Below, in pieces: positions 33,768 through 42,323 of a stretch of 64,000 nt of DNA. The translations under genes were made by a program, and so were the position numbers. This DNA is from Coraliomargarita_B sp036735565 (GTDB taxonomy: Bacteria; Verrucomicrobiota; Verrucomicrobiia; Opitutales; Coraliomargaritaceae): contig DAINOC010000003.1 of NCBI GenBank assembly GCA_036735565.1, positions 3,683-67,682 of the forward strand, written 5' to 3'. The notes under the pieces were generated by a model. The model did not search any database and was not told the origin of the DNA. It was given only the letters and a program-made list of their open reading frames with translations. Numbering within the stretch: the first letter of the stretch is position 1; each line of letters starts with the position of its first letter.

Positions 33768-34619
33768 TTAGTGCGCGTGGTCTTCGTCGTGATTGGTCAT
33801 GAGGCCGATGTAGATGGCGACAAGGAGCGTGAAGATCAGTGCCTGAACCACGCCGACGAGCACTTCGTAGAGATAGAACGGAATCGGAATGATATAGGGC
33901 GCCAGCCCGGTCATGCTGGTCAGCAGGTTTTCGCCGCCGAATACGTTACCATAGAGGCGAAAGGAAAGGGATACCGGACGGAAGGCGATCGAGATCATCT
34001 CAATGAAGCCCACGCCGATGAAGATGGGGATCAGCATCAGGTAGATCGCTTTGGGCGTCTCCTGCTTGTTGGCCTTGTTTCCGAAGAGCTCCCAGATGAA
34101 AAACCGGGGGCCGGACACTTTCAAACTGATAAACAGCCATGCGGCCATCGCGACCAGAGCCATGCCGAAGGTGGAGTTCAAGTCGGCATTGGCCGGGCGC
34201 ATCCAGTATTTTAGGTGGCCATAGTCGTCGTAAAACCCGAAGGCGCCCACGCCGGGGAATAGGCCACTCCAGTTGTGCACCATGATATAAAGGAACAATC
34301 CAATGAGCAAGGGGAATGTCAAAGGGAACGCCTTCTTGCCGACGATCGGCTCGAGCAGGCCGCGCAGCCCCTCGATCACGTTTTCCACTACCGCCTGCCC
34401 CTTATTGGGAATCAGCTGCGGGCGGCCGACCCAGAGGCGAATGCCCACAATCAAAAGGATCGAGATCGCCCAGGTGGTCACGATGGAATTGGTCAGCGGC
34501 AGACCAAACAAATCCGTCAGGACATACGGCTTTGGGCTGACGCCCTCAGCCGCCTGCAGCCCCTGAGCGCAGATCGGGAAAAGTAAAACTGTCGGTAGGA
34601 ACTTGTTCACCAGGAACAT
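33768..34619 (-). CDS. atpB: ATP synthase Fo subunit a
   Basis: 283 residues from the ATG at 34619. The frame stays open to 34934, but the extra N-terminus is charged and low-complexity, whereas 34619 opens with a plausible signal sequence (hydrophobic to about residue 24, ending LQAAEG). The essential arginine lies in SLSFRLYGNVFGGENLL, and a His-rich tail (NHDEDHAH) ends the protein. Together with the c-ring it forms the ion channel. First gene of atpBEFHAGDC. No atpI-like gene is seen upstream on the same strand. Confidence 0.95.
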   Translation of the reverse strand: MFLVNKFLPTVLLFPICAQGLQAAEGVSPKPYVLTDLFGLPLTNSIVTTWAISILLIVGIRLWVGRPQLIPNKGQAVVENVIEGLRGLLEPIVGKKAFPLTFPLLIGLFLYIMVHNWSGLFPGVGAFGFYDDYGHLKYWMRPANADLNSTFGMALVAMAAWLFISLKVSGPRFFIWELFGNKANKQETPKAIYLMLIPIFIGVGFIEMISIAFRPVSLSFRLYGNVFGGENLLTSMTGLAPYIIPIPFYLYEVLVGVVQALIFTLLVAIYIGLMTNHDEDHAH

Positions 34620-34794
34620 CAATGTAGTTAAAGACGGGTAACAGAAAAGCCCGAAGGAGATGAACCGCCTTTGCGTGATCGTCAACCCCTGAGTTCTCCG
34701 AAAAAAATCAGCATAAGCTTTGCTTATTTCAAACCGGCCGACTCGTAGAAATATACTCGCTTGCCAGCGGGGTTGGGAGGGGTAGTTTCGGACC

Positions 34795-35010
34795 ATGGCA
34801 TCACCGACCAATTTGACCGACCGGATCTCCCATCTGCGGGATCGCAGGGAGGGCTCGCCCGTGATCAAGGGTGAATCGGGGCGGCCTTCCCCGCCAGCGA
34901 GGCCGGCGAGGCGGCCAGCGGCGGATTTCTTCATGATCTTCGCCTATTCCCTTCTCGCGATCGCCCTCGCCTGCCAAGTGGCTCTGATTCTTTCCCTGGA
35001 TATCGGGTGA
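34795..35010 (+). CDS. Small hypothetical protein with one C-terminal membrane helix
   Basis: 71 codons, divergent from atpB. The first 45 residues are Arg/Pro-rich and polar. The end has a good transmembrane segment, FFMIFAYSLLAIALACQVAL. A GGGAGGGG run lies about 15-20 bp before the ATG, farther than a normal ribosome-binding site. It resembles no family I recognise. Its coding strand is antisense to the open N-terminal extension of atpB, so one of the two readings is false. The membrane helix favours this one slightly. Confidence 0.4.
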   Translation: MASPTNLTDRISHLRDRREGSPVIKGESGRPSPPARPARRPAADFFMIFAYSLLAIALACQVALILSLDIG

Positions 35011-35031
35011 TTCAGGCCGAAAGAGCCCATC

Positions 35032-35658
35032 CTAAACCCGCCGGGCGATGACCGAGTAAAAGGTCTCCATTAGATCCTGAAAGTAGGTCTTCCGCTCGTG
35101 GGGCCAGGCCGCCTCGGGGTCTATCGCCCAGTCCGGGTGGGCATTGAGATGCTCGACCGTCCACTCGTAGTAGGGGTGGTCATCGCTGCGAAAGCAAAAA
35201 GTCCCGCCCGTCTCAGTCCGGCTCGCCAACTCATCCAAAAACGAGCTCTGCACCATACGGCGGCGATGGTGGCGCGCCTTGGGCCAGGGGTCCGGAAAAA
35301 GCATCACCGTCTGTGAAAAGCGGATATGCCCGGGCAATACCTCAAGGAACTCTCCCAGCTCGGCTTTGTAGAAACGCAGCTGGCCCAAGCCCCGCTTGTC
35401 CCGCTTGGTCTCGGCCCGCCGAATGCGCCAGGAAATGAGGTCCACCCCGACGCAAACCCGCTCCGGATTAGCCTCCGCATAGCTGGCCAGCCAGTGGCCA
35501 TGGCCGCATCCGGGCTCGAAGAGAATTCGCTCAACGCCTTCCAGATCCCGCTCCAGCTGCTCACGCAGTGCCGCCTTGCGGGCGGCTTGCTTGTCCAATT
35601 CGCGGGCATAAGTCTCAGAAATTTCCATCCGCGCCACTCTGGCGGCTTGTCGATCCAT
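35032..35658 (-). CDS. trmB: tRNA (guanine-N7-)-methyltransferase
   Basis: 208 residues. SAM-binding motif GCGHGHWLASYA, and the TrmB signature FPDPWPKARHHRRR. It methylates G46 in the tRNA variable loop. The start could also be the in-frame ATG at 35628. It follows the histidine kinase gene by 39 bp on the same strand, and its stop lies near the divergent small ORF. Confidence 0.95.
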   Translation of the reverse strand: MDRQAARVARMEISETYARELDKQAARKAALREQLERDLEGVERILFEPGCGHGHWLASYAEANPERVCVGVDLISWRIRRAETKRDKRGLGQLRFYKAELGEFLEVLPGHIRFSQTVMLFPDPWPKARHHRRRMVQSSFLDELASRTETGGTFCFRSDDHPYYEWTVEHLNAHPDWAIDPEAAWPHERKTYFQDLMETFYSVIARRV

Positions 35659-35697
35659 TCGTCAATACTTCGGAAAGAGAGACCGCCCAATCCGGCG

Positions 35698-36996
35698 TTA
35701 GTGATCGGTTCGCGCATCGGCATCTTTGCGATACGGCAAGGAAAAGCAGATCTTCGCTCCAATTTTGCGGCCGGATTCGGCGTGGACCGTACCGCCGTGC
35801 AGCTGAATAATGTGCTTCACAATACTGAGCCCCAGCCCGGTGCCGCCGCGTTCCCGGGACCGGCCCTTGTCGACACGGTAGAAACGCTCAAAAATATGCG
35901 GGATGTCCTTCTCCGGGATTCCCGGACCGTCATCCGTCACACAGCAGAGCACCATCTCCCCACTGCCATCGCGCTGAACGCCCACGTCGATGGACGTGAA
36001 GTCCGGGGCGTAGCGAAAGACGTTCTCGATCAGGTTATCCAAAACCTGATTGATCCGATAGCGGTCGAAGGCAAACCGCCCTACCCGCTCGTCGAAATGC
36101 AACTCCATCCGCTGACGGCTCGTATCGAGCCGCCCGCGGTGGTTCTCAATCGTATCCTTTAGAATGTCATGCAGCGAGTGCATCTGGAAGTCGATCTGGT
36201 CGGCCTTCGACTCAAGCCGGGAGAGCGTGAGCAGATCCTCCACCAGCACGTTCAGCCGATCCGCATTATCCACAATCTTTCCCAGGAAGCGCACGCGGGC
36301 CTCCCGCTTGATCGCTTCGTCATCCTCCGCCAGCGTCTCCGCATAGCCTTTGATAATGGTCAACGGCGTGCGCAGCTCGTGCGATACATTCGCCACAAAA
36401 TCGCGCCGCATGACCTCCAGTCGCTTCAACTGCGTGATGTCGTGAAGCACCAGAAGCATGGATGAGGCCGATTGATCGGGCAGACTCCGCACGCTCGCAC
36501 AGGAGGCCTCAAACCATAGGGTCTGCCCATCATGCTCCAAGCTGATTTGCCGAGGTGAGCCGGGATCCGTCTCTTCCGGAGAGTCCAGCAGTTCCAGCAG
36601 GGTCAGCGAGCGCATCACCCCTTCCAGTCTCAATCCCTGGAGCGATTGTCCCCCACGAAAAAGCCGTTCGGCCGCCCGATTGGCAAACTCCACCTTACGC
36701 TCCGCATTAAACACGATCACCACCTCCTGCACGGCCCGCAGCATGGATTCCACCTGCATGGCATAGCCCGCCTTGCTCTTCTCATGGTGATTGTAGTGAT
36801 CGATCGAGTCGTTCAGCTCGCGGATCAGACCGTCGACGCCCAACGACTTCAGGTGCGCGATATCCTCGTGCGGCAAAAACCGCCGCTTCGTCCGGGCTGC
36901 CTGCTCCAAATCGGACAGCAAACGTCTCAGACGCAACAGACGCCGAAGCAGCAACCCCGTCGCAATTGAGGCTGCGATGAACCCGATCCAAAGCAT
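35698..36996 (-). CDS. PhoR-like sensor histidine kinase
   Basis: 432 residues. One N-terminal transmembrane helix (2-20), a PAS domain (about 85-190), a HisKA domain with the phospho-acceptor in VSHELRTP (His206), and an HATPase domain with NLIENVFRYAP (N box), DDGPGIP and GTGLGLSIVKHI. The layout of one short membrane anchor plus PAS matches PhoR, the phosphate-starvation sensor, but the signal cannot be proven from sequence. It starts 2 bp after the response-regulator stop, so the two are co-transcribed. Confidence 0.9.
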   Translation of the reverse strand: MLWIGFIAASIATGLLLRRLLRLRRLLSDLEQAARTKRRFLPHEDIAHLKSLGVDGLIRELNDSIDHYNHHEKSKAGYAMQVESMLRAVQEVVIVFNAERKVEFANRAAERLFRGGQSLQGLRLEGVMRSLTLLELLDSPEETDPGSPRQISLEHDGQTLWFEASCASVRSLPDQSASSMLLVLHDITQLKRLEVMRRDFVANVSHELRTPLTIIKGYAETLAEDDEAIKREARVRFLGKIVDNADRLNVLVEDLLTLSRLESKADQIDFQMHSLHDILKDTIENHRGRLDTSRQRMELHFDERVGRFAFDRYRINQVLDNLIENVFRYAPDFTSIDVGVQRDGSGEMVLCCVTDDGPGIPEKDIPHIFERFYRVDKGRSRERGGTGLGLSIVKHIIQLHGGTVHAESGRKIGAKICFSLPYRKDADARTDH

Positions 36997-36998
36997 TG

Positions 36999-37700
36999 CT
37001 AGATCTCCACGGCCCGATAGCCGACGCCTCGAACGGTTTCGATCAGGTGGGCATAGGCCCCCAATTTCTCGCGGACCCGCCGCACGTGGGTATCCACCGT
37101 GCGGGTCTCGATATCCGTGTCATAGTGCCAGACATTGACCAACAGGTGTTCGCGGGACTGCACCCGCCCCTTGCGCTCCATCAAAAGCTTGAGCAGCCGA
37201 AATTCCGTCGCCGTCAGGGGCACGACCTCCCCATCAACCGTCAAACGGTGCAGCTCCTCATCGATGACCACCCCGGCGATCTCGATCCGCGCCACTCCGG
37301 ACGATTCCTGCTGGGCCTCGCCACGGTGCAGGATTTTACCGATGCGAAGCATTAACTCTTTCGTATTAAACGGCTTGGGAATGTAATCGTCAGCCCCTGT
37401 CTCCAAGCCGGTGATCCGGTCTTCGGCCTCTCCTTTCGCAGTCAAAAAGATGATGGGGATGGTTTTCATCGACGGGTCCGAACGCGCGATACGGCACAAC
37501 TGCAACCCATTCAGCTCTGGCATCATGATGTCGAGGATCATAAGATCCGGCTCAAAGTCACGAACCTTCGCGACAAAAGCCAGCGGGTCGTTGAGCACTG
37601 CCACTTTATAGCCCTCCTGCTCCAGCTTGTATTCGAGGAGTTCGGTAACATCTGGCTCATCATCCACGACGAGGATCCGTTTCACTTTTGTTGCGCTCAT
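36999..37700 (-). CDS. PhoB/OmpR-family response regulator
   Basis: 233 residues. Receiver domain with acidic pocket VVDDEPD, phospho-acceptor Asp57 (MILDIMM), Thr87 and Lys109 (PKPF). C-terminal winged-helix DNA-binding domain with LTATEFRLLKLLM and the recognition helix around VDTHVRRVREKLG. Partner of the adjacent kinase. It probably controls phosphate or envelope genes. No pho-box-like direct repeats were identified in the upstream spacer. Confidence 0.92.
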   Translation of the reverse strand: MSATKVKRILVVDDEPDVTELLEYKLEQEGYKVAVLNDPLAFVAKVRDFEPDLMILDIMMPELNGLQLCRIARSDPSMKTIPIIFLTAKGEAEDRITGLETGADDYIPKPFNTKELMLRIGKILHRGEAQQESSGVARIEIAGVVIDEELHRLTVDGEVVPLTATEFRLLKLLMERKGRVQSREHLLVNVWHYDTDIETRTVDTHVRRVREKLGAYAHLIETVRGVGYRAVEI

Positions 37701-37887
37701 GGTTCGGGGGTCTTTTACTTCGTTACACCTATTTGCCGTATTTAGTGACGTTGCCTTTACCAGCGTCGGTCGCTATGTAGCCTGCCGTTAGTAAGATAGG
37801 TCAACGCTTAAGCACCACTTTGCGAAGCCGCGAGACTCTTTTTACCTCTTCGAAACCCAACCGTAACCACTTTGACACACAAGGGGC

Positions 37888-39828
37888 CTATCCACGCGCC
37901 GCCCTCTCACCGCGCCGGGCCTCCAAATAAACCATTAACACACTGATATCCGCCGGGTTGACTCCGCTGATGCGACTGGCCTGCCCCAGATTCTGCGGTT
38001 GGATGGTGGATAGCTTCTGCGCGCTTTCAGCCCGCAGGCCCTTGACCGTGGCATAGTCCATCCCGGAAGGGATTCGAATGTGGTCAATCTGCCGCATCTT
38101 TTCAATCTGCTTCAGCTCGCGCTCCAGATACCCCTTGAAGACCACCCGGTAAAAGACCTCGTCCCGAACCGCCTGCGACTCCGAGAGCAAGGCTGCAGGG
38201 AGGTCCTCCTGCGACCGCGACCGCCGCAACCGCAACGCGATCGTCTCACCCCCACTCCGCTCCGTTTCGAGGCGGTCCGTCCAAGCTGCAACGACTTCCG
38301 CCTTTCTTTCGATTCTCTTTAATCGCTGATCCCCAACTAGTTGAAGGTTTTTAGCCGCATGAATGAGGCGCAGCTCCGCGCTCGGATGATTGAACAGAAG
38401 GCGATGCTCCGCGCGGCTGGAGAACATCCGATACGGCTCCTGCGTGCCCTTGGTCACCAGGTCATCGATGAGCACACCCAGATAAGCTTCGTGGCGCTTC
38501 AGGACCAGTGGCTCGCCTCCGCGGAGCTTTTGCACCGCATTTACCCCGGCAACCAACCCCTGCCCCGCCGCTTCCTCGTAGCCGCTGGTTCCATTAATTT
38601 GGCCGGCGAAAAATAGATTCTCAATCTTCTTTGATTCCAAAGTGGGCAGCAGCTGCGTCGGCGGCGCGAAATCATATTCCACCGCATAGGCAGGCCGCAG
38701 CATATGGACGTTCTCCAGTCCTTCAATACTGCGCAGCATATCCAACTGCACATCGAAAGGCAGGCTCGTCGATAATCCGTTGATATACCATTCGTTGGTG
38801 TTTCGGCCCTCCGGCTCCAGGAACAGCATGTGCCGGTCCTTGTCAGCGAAGCGGACGAATTTATCCTCGATACTCGGGCAATAGCGCGGCCCCCTACCCT
38901 CGATCTCTCCGGAATACATCGCGGAACGGTGCAGGTTGTCCCGCACGATCTGCTCCGTAGCCGCCCCCGTGTAGGTCATCCAGCAGGACACCTGCTCATG
39001 CCCAGGCAACCAGCCGAGCTTGGTTTGCCCCGGTTGTTCTACGTGGAACAATGCTTTGCAGGCTTCCGAGGCTTCCGCTGATTGTTCCACGTGGAACATC
39101 TCCGGAAGCCCGCGTGTGTCGTAGAAGGCAAAAAGCGTCGGAATCGCATCGCCCTTTTGCTCTTCCAACTTGCTGAAGTTAATACTGCTGCCGAGAATAC
39201 GCGCCGGCGTGCCAGTCTTCAGGCGCTCCAACTCGATCCCAACCTCGAGGAAGGACCCCGAAAGCCCTTTAGCCGAAAAATCCCCCATGCGCCCGCCTTC
39301 GTTCTTGTTCTGGCCGACATGCATGAGTCCGCGCAGGAAGGTTCCGGTCGTCACCACGACCGTCCGGGCGTAGAAATCAACGTCCAGATTCGTCCGAACC
39401 CCGACTACGCTATCACCTTTGTAAATCAAGCCCTGCACCATGGCCTGAAACAAATCCAGATTCGCCTGAAGCTCGATAACGTGCTTCATGCGGAACTGGT
39501 AGGCTTTCTTGTCGCACTGGGCCCGCGGCGCCTGGACGGCCGGCCCCTTGGACGCGTTGAGCAGGCGAAACTGGATAGCGGTGGTATCCGTATTGATCGC
39601 CATTTCACCGCCCAGCGCGTCGATCTCGCGCACCATGTGCCCCTTGGCCTGACCGCCGATCGCCGGATTACAGCTCATCTGTGCGATGGTATCGAGATTC
39701 CCAGTCAGGAGTAGGGTGCTGGCACCCATGCGTGCTGCCGCCAGTGCGGCCTCGCAACCGGCATGGCCCGCACCGCAAACAATCACATCATAGGGCTGGT
39801 TAGGCCCGAATTTCAATCCACCACTCAT
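37888..39828 (-). CDS. mnmG: tRNA U34 modification enzyme MnmG (GidA), carrying two parS sites
   Basis: 646 residues from the ATG at 39828, which overlaps the mnmE stop as ATGA. FAD-binding motif VCGAGHAGCEAALAAARMG, the motif IGGQAKGHMVREIDALGG and the C-terminal tRNA-binding region are present. With MnmE it adds the carboxymethylaminomethyl group to wobble uridine 34. Between TLFAFYDT and SCWMTYTG there is an extra loop of about 35-40 residues compared with E. coli MnmG. It contains MFHVEQ and, 16 codons on, LFHVEQ, which are the translations of two parS palindromes. The insert lies in a variable loop, so the enzyme should work. Confidence 0.96.
   Translation of the reverse strand: MSGGLKFGPNQPYDVIVCGAGHAGCEAALAAARMGASTLLLTGNLDTIAQMSCNPAIGGQAKGHMVREIDALGGEMAINTDTTAIQFRLLNASKGPAVQAPRAQCDKKAYQFRMKHVIELQANLDLFQAMVQGLIYKGDSVVGVRTNLDVDFYARTVVVTTGTFLRGLMHVGQNKNEGGRMGDFSAKGLSGSFLEVGIELERLKTGTPARILGSSINFSKLEEQKGDAIPTLFAFYDTRGLPEMFHVEQSAEASEACKALFHVEQPGQTKLGWLPGHEQVSCWMTYTGAATEQIVRDNLHRSAMYSGEIEGRGPRYCPSIEDKFVRFADKDRHMLFLEPEGRNTNEWYINGLSTSLPFDVQLDMLRSIEGLENVHMLRPAYAVEYDFAPPTQLLPTLESKKIENLFFAGQINGTSGYEEAAGQGLVAGVNAVQKLRGGEPLVLKRHEAYLGVLIDDLVTKGTQEPYRMFSSRAEHRLLFNHPSAELRLIHAAKNLQLVGDQRLKRIERKAEVVAAWTDRLETERSGGETIALRLRRSRSQEDLPAALLSESQAVRDEVFYRVVFKGYLERELKQIEKMRQIDHIRIPSGMDYATVKGLRAESAQKLSTIQPQNLGQASRISGVNPADISVLMVYLEARRGERAARG
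39035..39050. promoter_or_regulatory. parS-like ParB-binding site 1, inside mnmG
   Basis: TGTTCTACGTGGAACA, one base from a perfect palindrome and close to the bacterial parS consensus TGTTTCACGTGAAACA. Exactly 48 bp (16 codons) from the second site, so both are read in the same mnmG frame. Confidence 0.8.
39083..39098. promoter_or_regulatory. parS ParB-binding site 2, inside mnmG
   Basis: TGTTCCACGTGGAACA, a perfect 16-bp palindrome matching parS. On the mnmG strand it is translated MFHVEQ. parS sites mark the origin-proximal part of bacterial chromosomes, where ParB nucleates. Confidence 0.88.
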
Positions 39829-41186
39829 TTTCCGATACAAAACTGCTTGAAGAGGCTATCGAGCATCCGCTCGTTGTCGACCCGGCCCACCACTTTGCCA
39901 ACGGCCTCGACGGCATCCCGCAGGTCTGCCGATACCAGTTCGGTGAGCTCACCTTCGCGGAGCTTGTCGGCCGCCAGTTCCAGCGCATCGACCGCTTCCT
40001 GCAGCGCCGCCGCATGCCGGGCATTCACGATGACGCCCTCGTTCCGGGGTAGGTCGAGTGAGGATTCGATCGCACCCTGCCACAGCTCTCTAAGATCCTT
40101 AAGTCCTTTACAATCAATGAGACACAGCTCCGAGTGGGGGAACTCCGGAAGAAATTCCCGGTGCGACTGCGCACCCGCCAGATCCATCTTGTTCACCACA
40201 ACAATGGTATTCTGGGGGTTCATCCGCTCCAGAAGGGCCTCCGGCAGGTGAGGGGAGGACGCCCCGGCATCCACCATCAATAAAAAGAAGGCCGCCGTCT
40301 CCGCCTGCTCGATCGCGTGGTCAATACCCAACTGCTCCAGCGCATCGTCCGCGACCCGGAGACCCGCTGTATCCAATATCTCGATACGCCAGGGACCGAT
40401 CATGATGAATGCCGAAATGTAATCGCGCGTCGTGCCCGGGCGGTCACTGACGATGGCCCGCTGCGACCCGGTAAGCGCATTGATCAGACTGCTCTTCCCC
40501 ACATTGGGCTCCCCCACGATCATCGTCTTGATTCCGTCGTGAAGCACCGCGTTGTAGTGCTGCGTCTCGATCAATTCCTTCATCTCCGCTATCAGAGCCT
40601 GCAGGTCGGCCGCCGGACCGGCTTGATCCTCGCCAGGCAGGTCCTCCTCCGGAAAATCGATGTAGGCTTCGAGGTAAGCCATCACGGCCAGCAGGCGCTC
40701 AGTCAGCTCACCCATCTTACGGCCTACCGATCCGTGCAACTGACGCTGTGCCGCCGCCAGACTCCGCGTCGACCGGGCATGGATCAAATCCGCCACGGCC
40801 TCCGCCTGGCTCAGATCCATCTTGCCATTGAGAAAGGCCGTGCGGGTGAACTCGCCGGGCTCAGCATGACGGCAACCCCGGGCGCAAAGGTCTTCCACCA
40901 TCAACTGCACAATCAGCGGGTTTCCGTGGGGACAAATCTCCAGCATCGGTGCTCCGGTGAAGGATCGGTCCGCTTCGAAATACGTAAAAATACAGGTGTC
41001 CAGCACGTTTCCCTTGACATCAAGGTAACGTGCATAAGAGGCCCGGCGGGGGGTAGGGGAGCCTTTCAAGGCGAATGCCTCCCGCGCCAGATCGGCACAG
41101 TCGGGCCCGCTTAACCGGATCACGGCGATCGCCGACTCCCCGGGCGGCGTCGACAGAGCGACCATGGTATCATTAGCAGACTTCAC
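39825..41186 (-). CDS. mnmE: tRNA modification GTPase MnmE
   Basis: 453 residues. N-terminal tetrahydrofolate-binding domain beginning NDTMVALSTPPGESAIAVIR, a G domain with GEPNVGKSSL (G1), TTRDY (G2), DTAG (G3) and NKMD (G4), and the C-terminal CIGK motif with the conserved Cys450. It works with MnmG on tRNA uridine 34. The start includes the NDT residues typical of the family. It overlaps mnmG by 4 bp. Confidence 0.97.
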   Translation of the reverse strand: MKSANDTMVALSTPPGESAIAVIRLSGPDCADLAREAFALKGSPTPRRASYARYLDVKGNVLDTCIFTYFEADRSFTGAPMLEICPHGNPLIVQLMVEDLCARGCRHAEPGEFTRTAFLNGKMDLSQAEAVADLIHARSTRSLAAAQRQLHGSVGRKMGELTERLLAVMAYLEAYIDFPEEDLPGEDQAGPAADLQALIAEMKELIETQHYNAVLHDGIKTMIVGEPNVGKSSLINALTGSQRAIVSDRPGTTRDYISAFIMIGPWRIEILDTAGLRVADDALEQLGIDHAIEQAETAAFFLLMVDAGASSPHLPEALLERMNPQNTIVVVNKMDLAGAQSHREFLPEFPHSELCLIDCKGLKDLRELWQGAIESSLDLPRNEGVIVNARHAAALQEAVDALELAADKLREGELTELVSADLRDAVEAVGKVVGRVDNERMLDSLFKQFCIGK

Positions 41187-41287
41187 GGCCCTACGTTCAC
41201 AGAAAGGTCAGGGCCGTCAAGGAATGTCTTCAATCGCCGGCGGCGAGGGAGTGGGGGAGGGACCGGCCAACGCGCTAATAACACCCA

Positions 41288-41404
41288 CTGACTTTTATTG
41301 GTGAATCGAATCCAAAATTAGGTAGCGGCCCGTGTCCTCACGGGCCAGGACTGGGTTGGCGTGTCAGGCATGGCCGCTGGGGACAGCGTCCGCTACCTTT
41401 TGCC
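41288..41404. repeat. Palindromic intergenic repeat, copy A
   Basis: About 117 bp beginning TGACTTTTATTGGT. Outer inverted ends GGTAGCGG (41321-41328) and CCGCTACC (41390-41397) enclose a perfect hairpin GGCCCGTG-TCCT-CACGGGCC and a second small stem CGCTGGGGACAGCG. It reads into the 3' end of the PIG-L gene, supplying its stop codon, and lies between that gene and mnmE. Copies B (50297) and C (52743) are in the same orientation. Confidence 0.85.
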
Positions 41405-42241
41405 TTCGCCGAGCCCATCCAGCACGGACTGGGCAAACCGGTCGAGTTTGGCCCGGACGAATCCGGAAAGATCCGGCGCCGCTTCGGACTCGATCAGGGG
41501 CGTCAAATCCATGGCATACCACAACTGATCGACCGCGTCGGTGGCATGGCTATCGAAAAACGTCGCATTGGCCCGACGGCGGCCGACCACCGCCCGACCA
41601 TAGTCCTTGCCGCCCTCGATCTGCGAGCGAAAGCAGGCATTGAGCCGCTCCGCCAACTCCGGATGGCCGCTCACATCGAGCGCCACTTTATCCTCGTCGC
41701 ACAGCCAGTCGAGATCCCGCCAGACCTCGCAGCCATAGACCTTTTTGGGGCGGGAGTAGGGCGGGAGCCGCCGGATCGCCTCCAGCGCCGCGCGGCAAAC
41801 GGCAACATGGGTGGCATGCTTGTCCGCCGGATTGTGCGTATAGACGATCTCCGGCTGTGAGCGCAGCAGGATCCCTTCAAGTTCAGTGACCAGTCGCTCC
41901 TGCCCGGGCTCCGTCTTAACCCCTGCACTGGAGAAGCCGAGTTGCGCCACCAGACTATAGCCACCGATCTGGGCCGCCGCGCGCTGCTCAGCCCGACGGA
42001 TCTCCCGCATCTCCGCGTCGCTTTTTTCGGCGAACGGCCCCGACCGTGCGCTGCCGCCGCCATCCGTGCAGGTAATCCCGGAGAACCACTGCTCCGCATT
42101 CTCGTAGCAGGAGCTGATACCGTGAAAGGCCATGAATTCGAGATCATCGGCATGTGCACCGATTCCCAGATGCGTGGTTCGGGCCTGGGCCTCGGCCAGG
42201 ACAACCCCATCCGGGATAAATACGTCGGCTACTGATTCCAT
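41393..42241 (-). CDS. PIG-L family deacetylase
   Basis: 282 residues from the ATG at 42241 (a start at 42277 would overlap the divergent rapA frame further). The metal-binding motif is AHADDLEF, a variant of the usual AHPDDxE, and a second motif reads HNPADKHATH. The family is zinc-dependent and removes acetyl groups from N-acetylglucosamine-type substrates (LmbE, MshB, BshB). The substrate here is unknown. The last codons and the stop lie within repeat copy A, so the C-terminus may have been reshaped by that element. Divergent from rapA with an 82-bp spacer. Confidence 0.85.
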   Translation of the reverse strand: MESVADVFIPDGVVLAEAQARTTHLGIGAHADDLEFMAFHGISSCYENAEQWFSGITCTDGGGSARSGPFAEKSDAEMREIRRAEQRAAAQIGGYSLVAQLGFSSAGVKTEPGQERLVTELEGILLRSQPEIVYTHNPADKHATHVAVCRAALEAIRRLPPYSRPKKVYGCEVWRDLDWLCDEDKVALDVSGHPELAERLNACFRSQIEGGKDYGRAVVGRRRANATFFDSHATDAVDQLWYAMDLTPLIESEAAPDLSGFVRAKLDRFAQSVLDGLGEGKR

Positions 42242-42323
42242 CTCGCCCCCTATGGCGTCCAAAGACGGGCCTGCCAAGAAAGTTCGCTTTGACTTCGCTC
42301 CTCAGGGATCGAAGCTTTCCCTA

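Noticed and set aside
34620..34934. N-terminal extension of atpB
   Set aside because: About 105 charged, non-conserved residues before a good signal-like start at 34619. It also overlaps the divergent small ORF.
36266..36274. Perfect DnaA box TTATCCACA
   Set aside because: A single box inside the histidine kinase coding sequence with no cluster of further boxes, so probably chance. It does not define an origin, although parS suggests one is near.
37701..37887. Possible small RNA or riboswitch in the spacer between the response regulator and mnmG
   Set aside because: No tRNA-like fold, long stem followed by a T-run, or recognised riboswitch core could be found in this 187-bp stretch.
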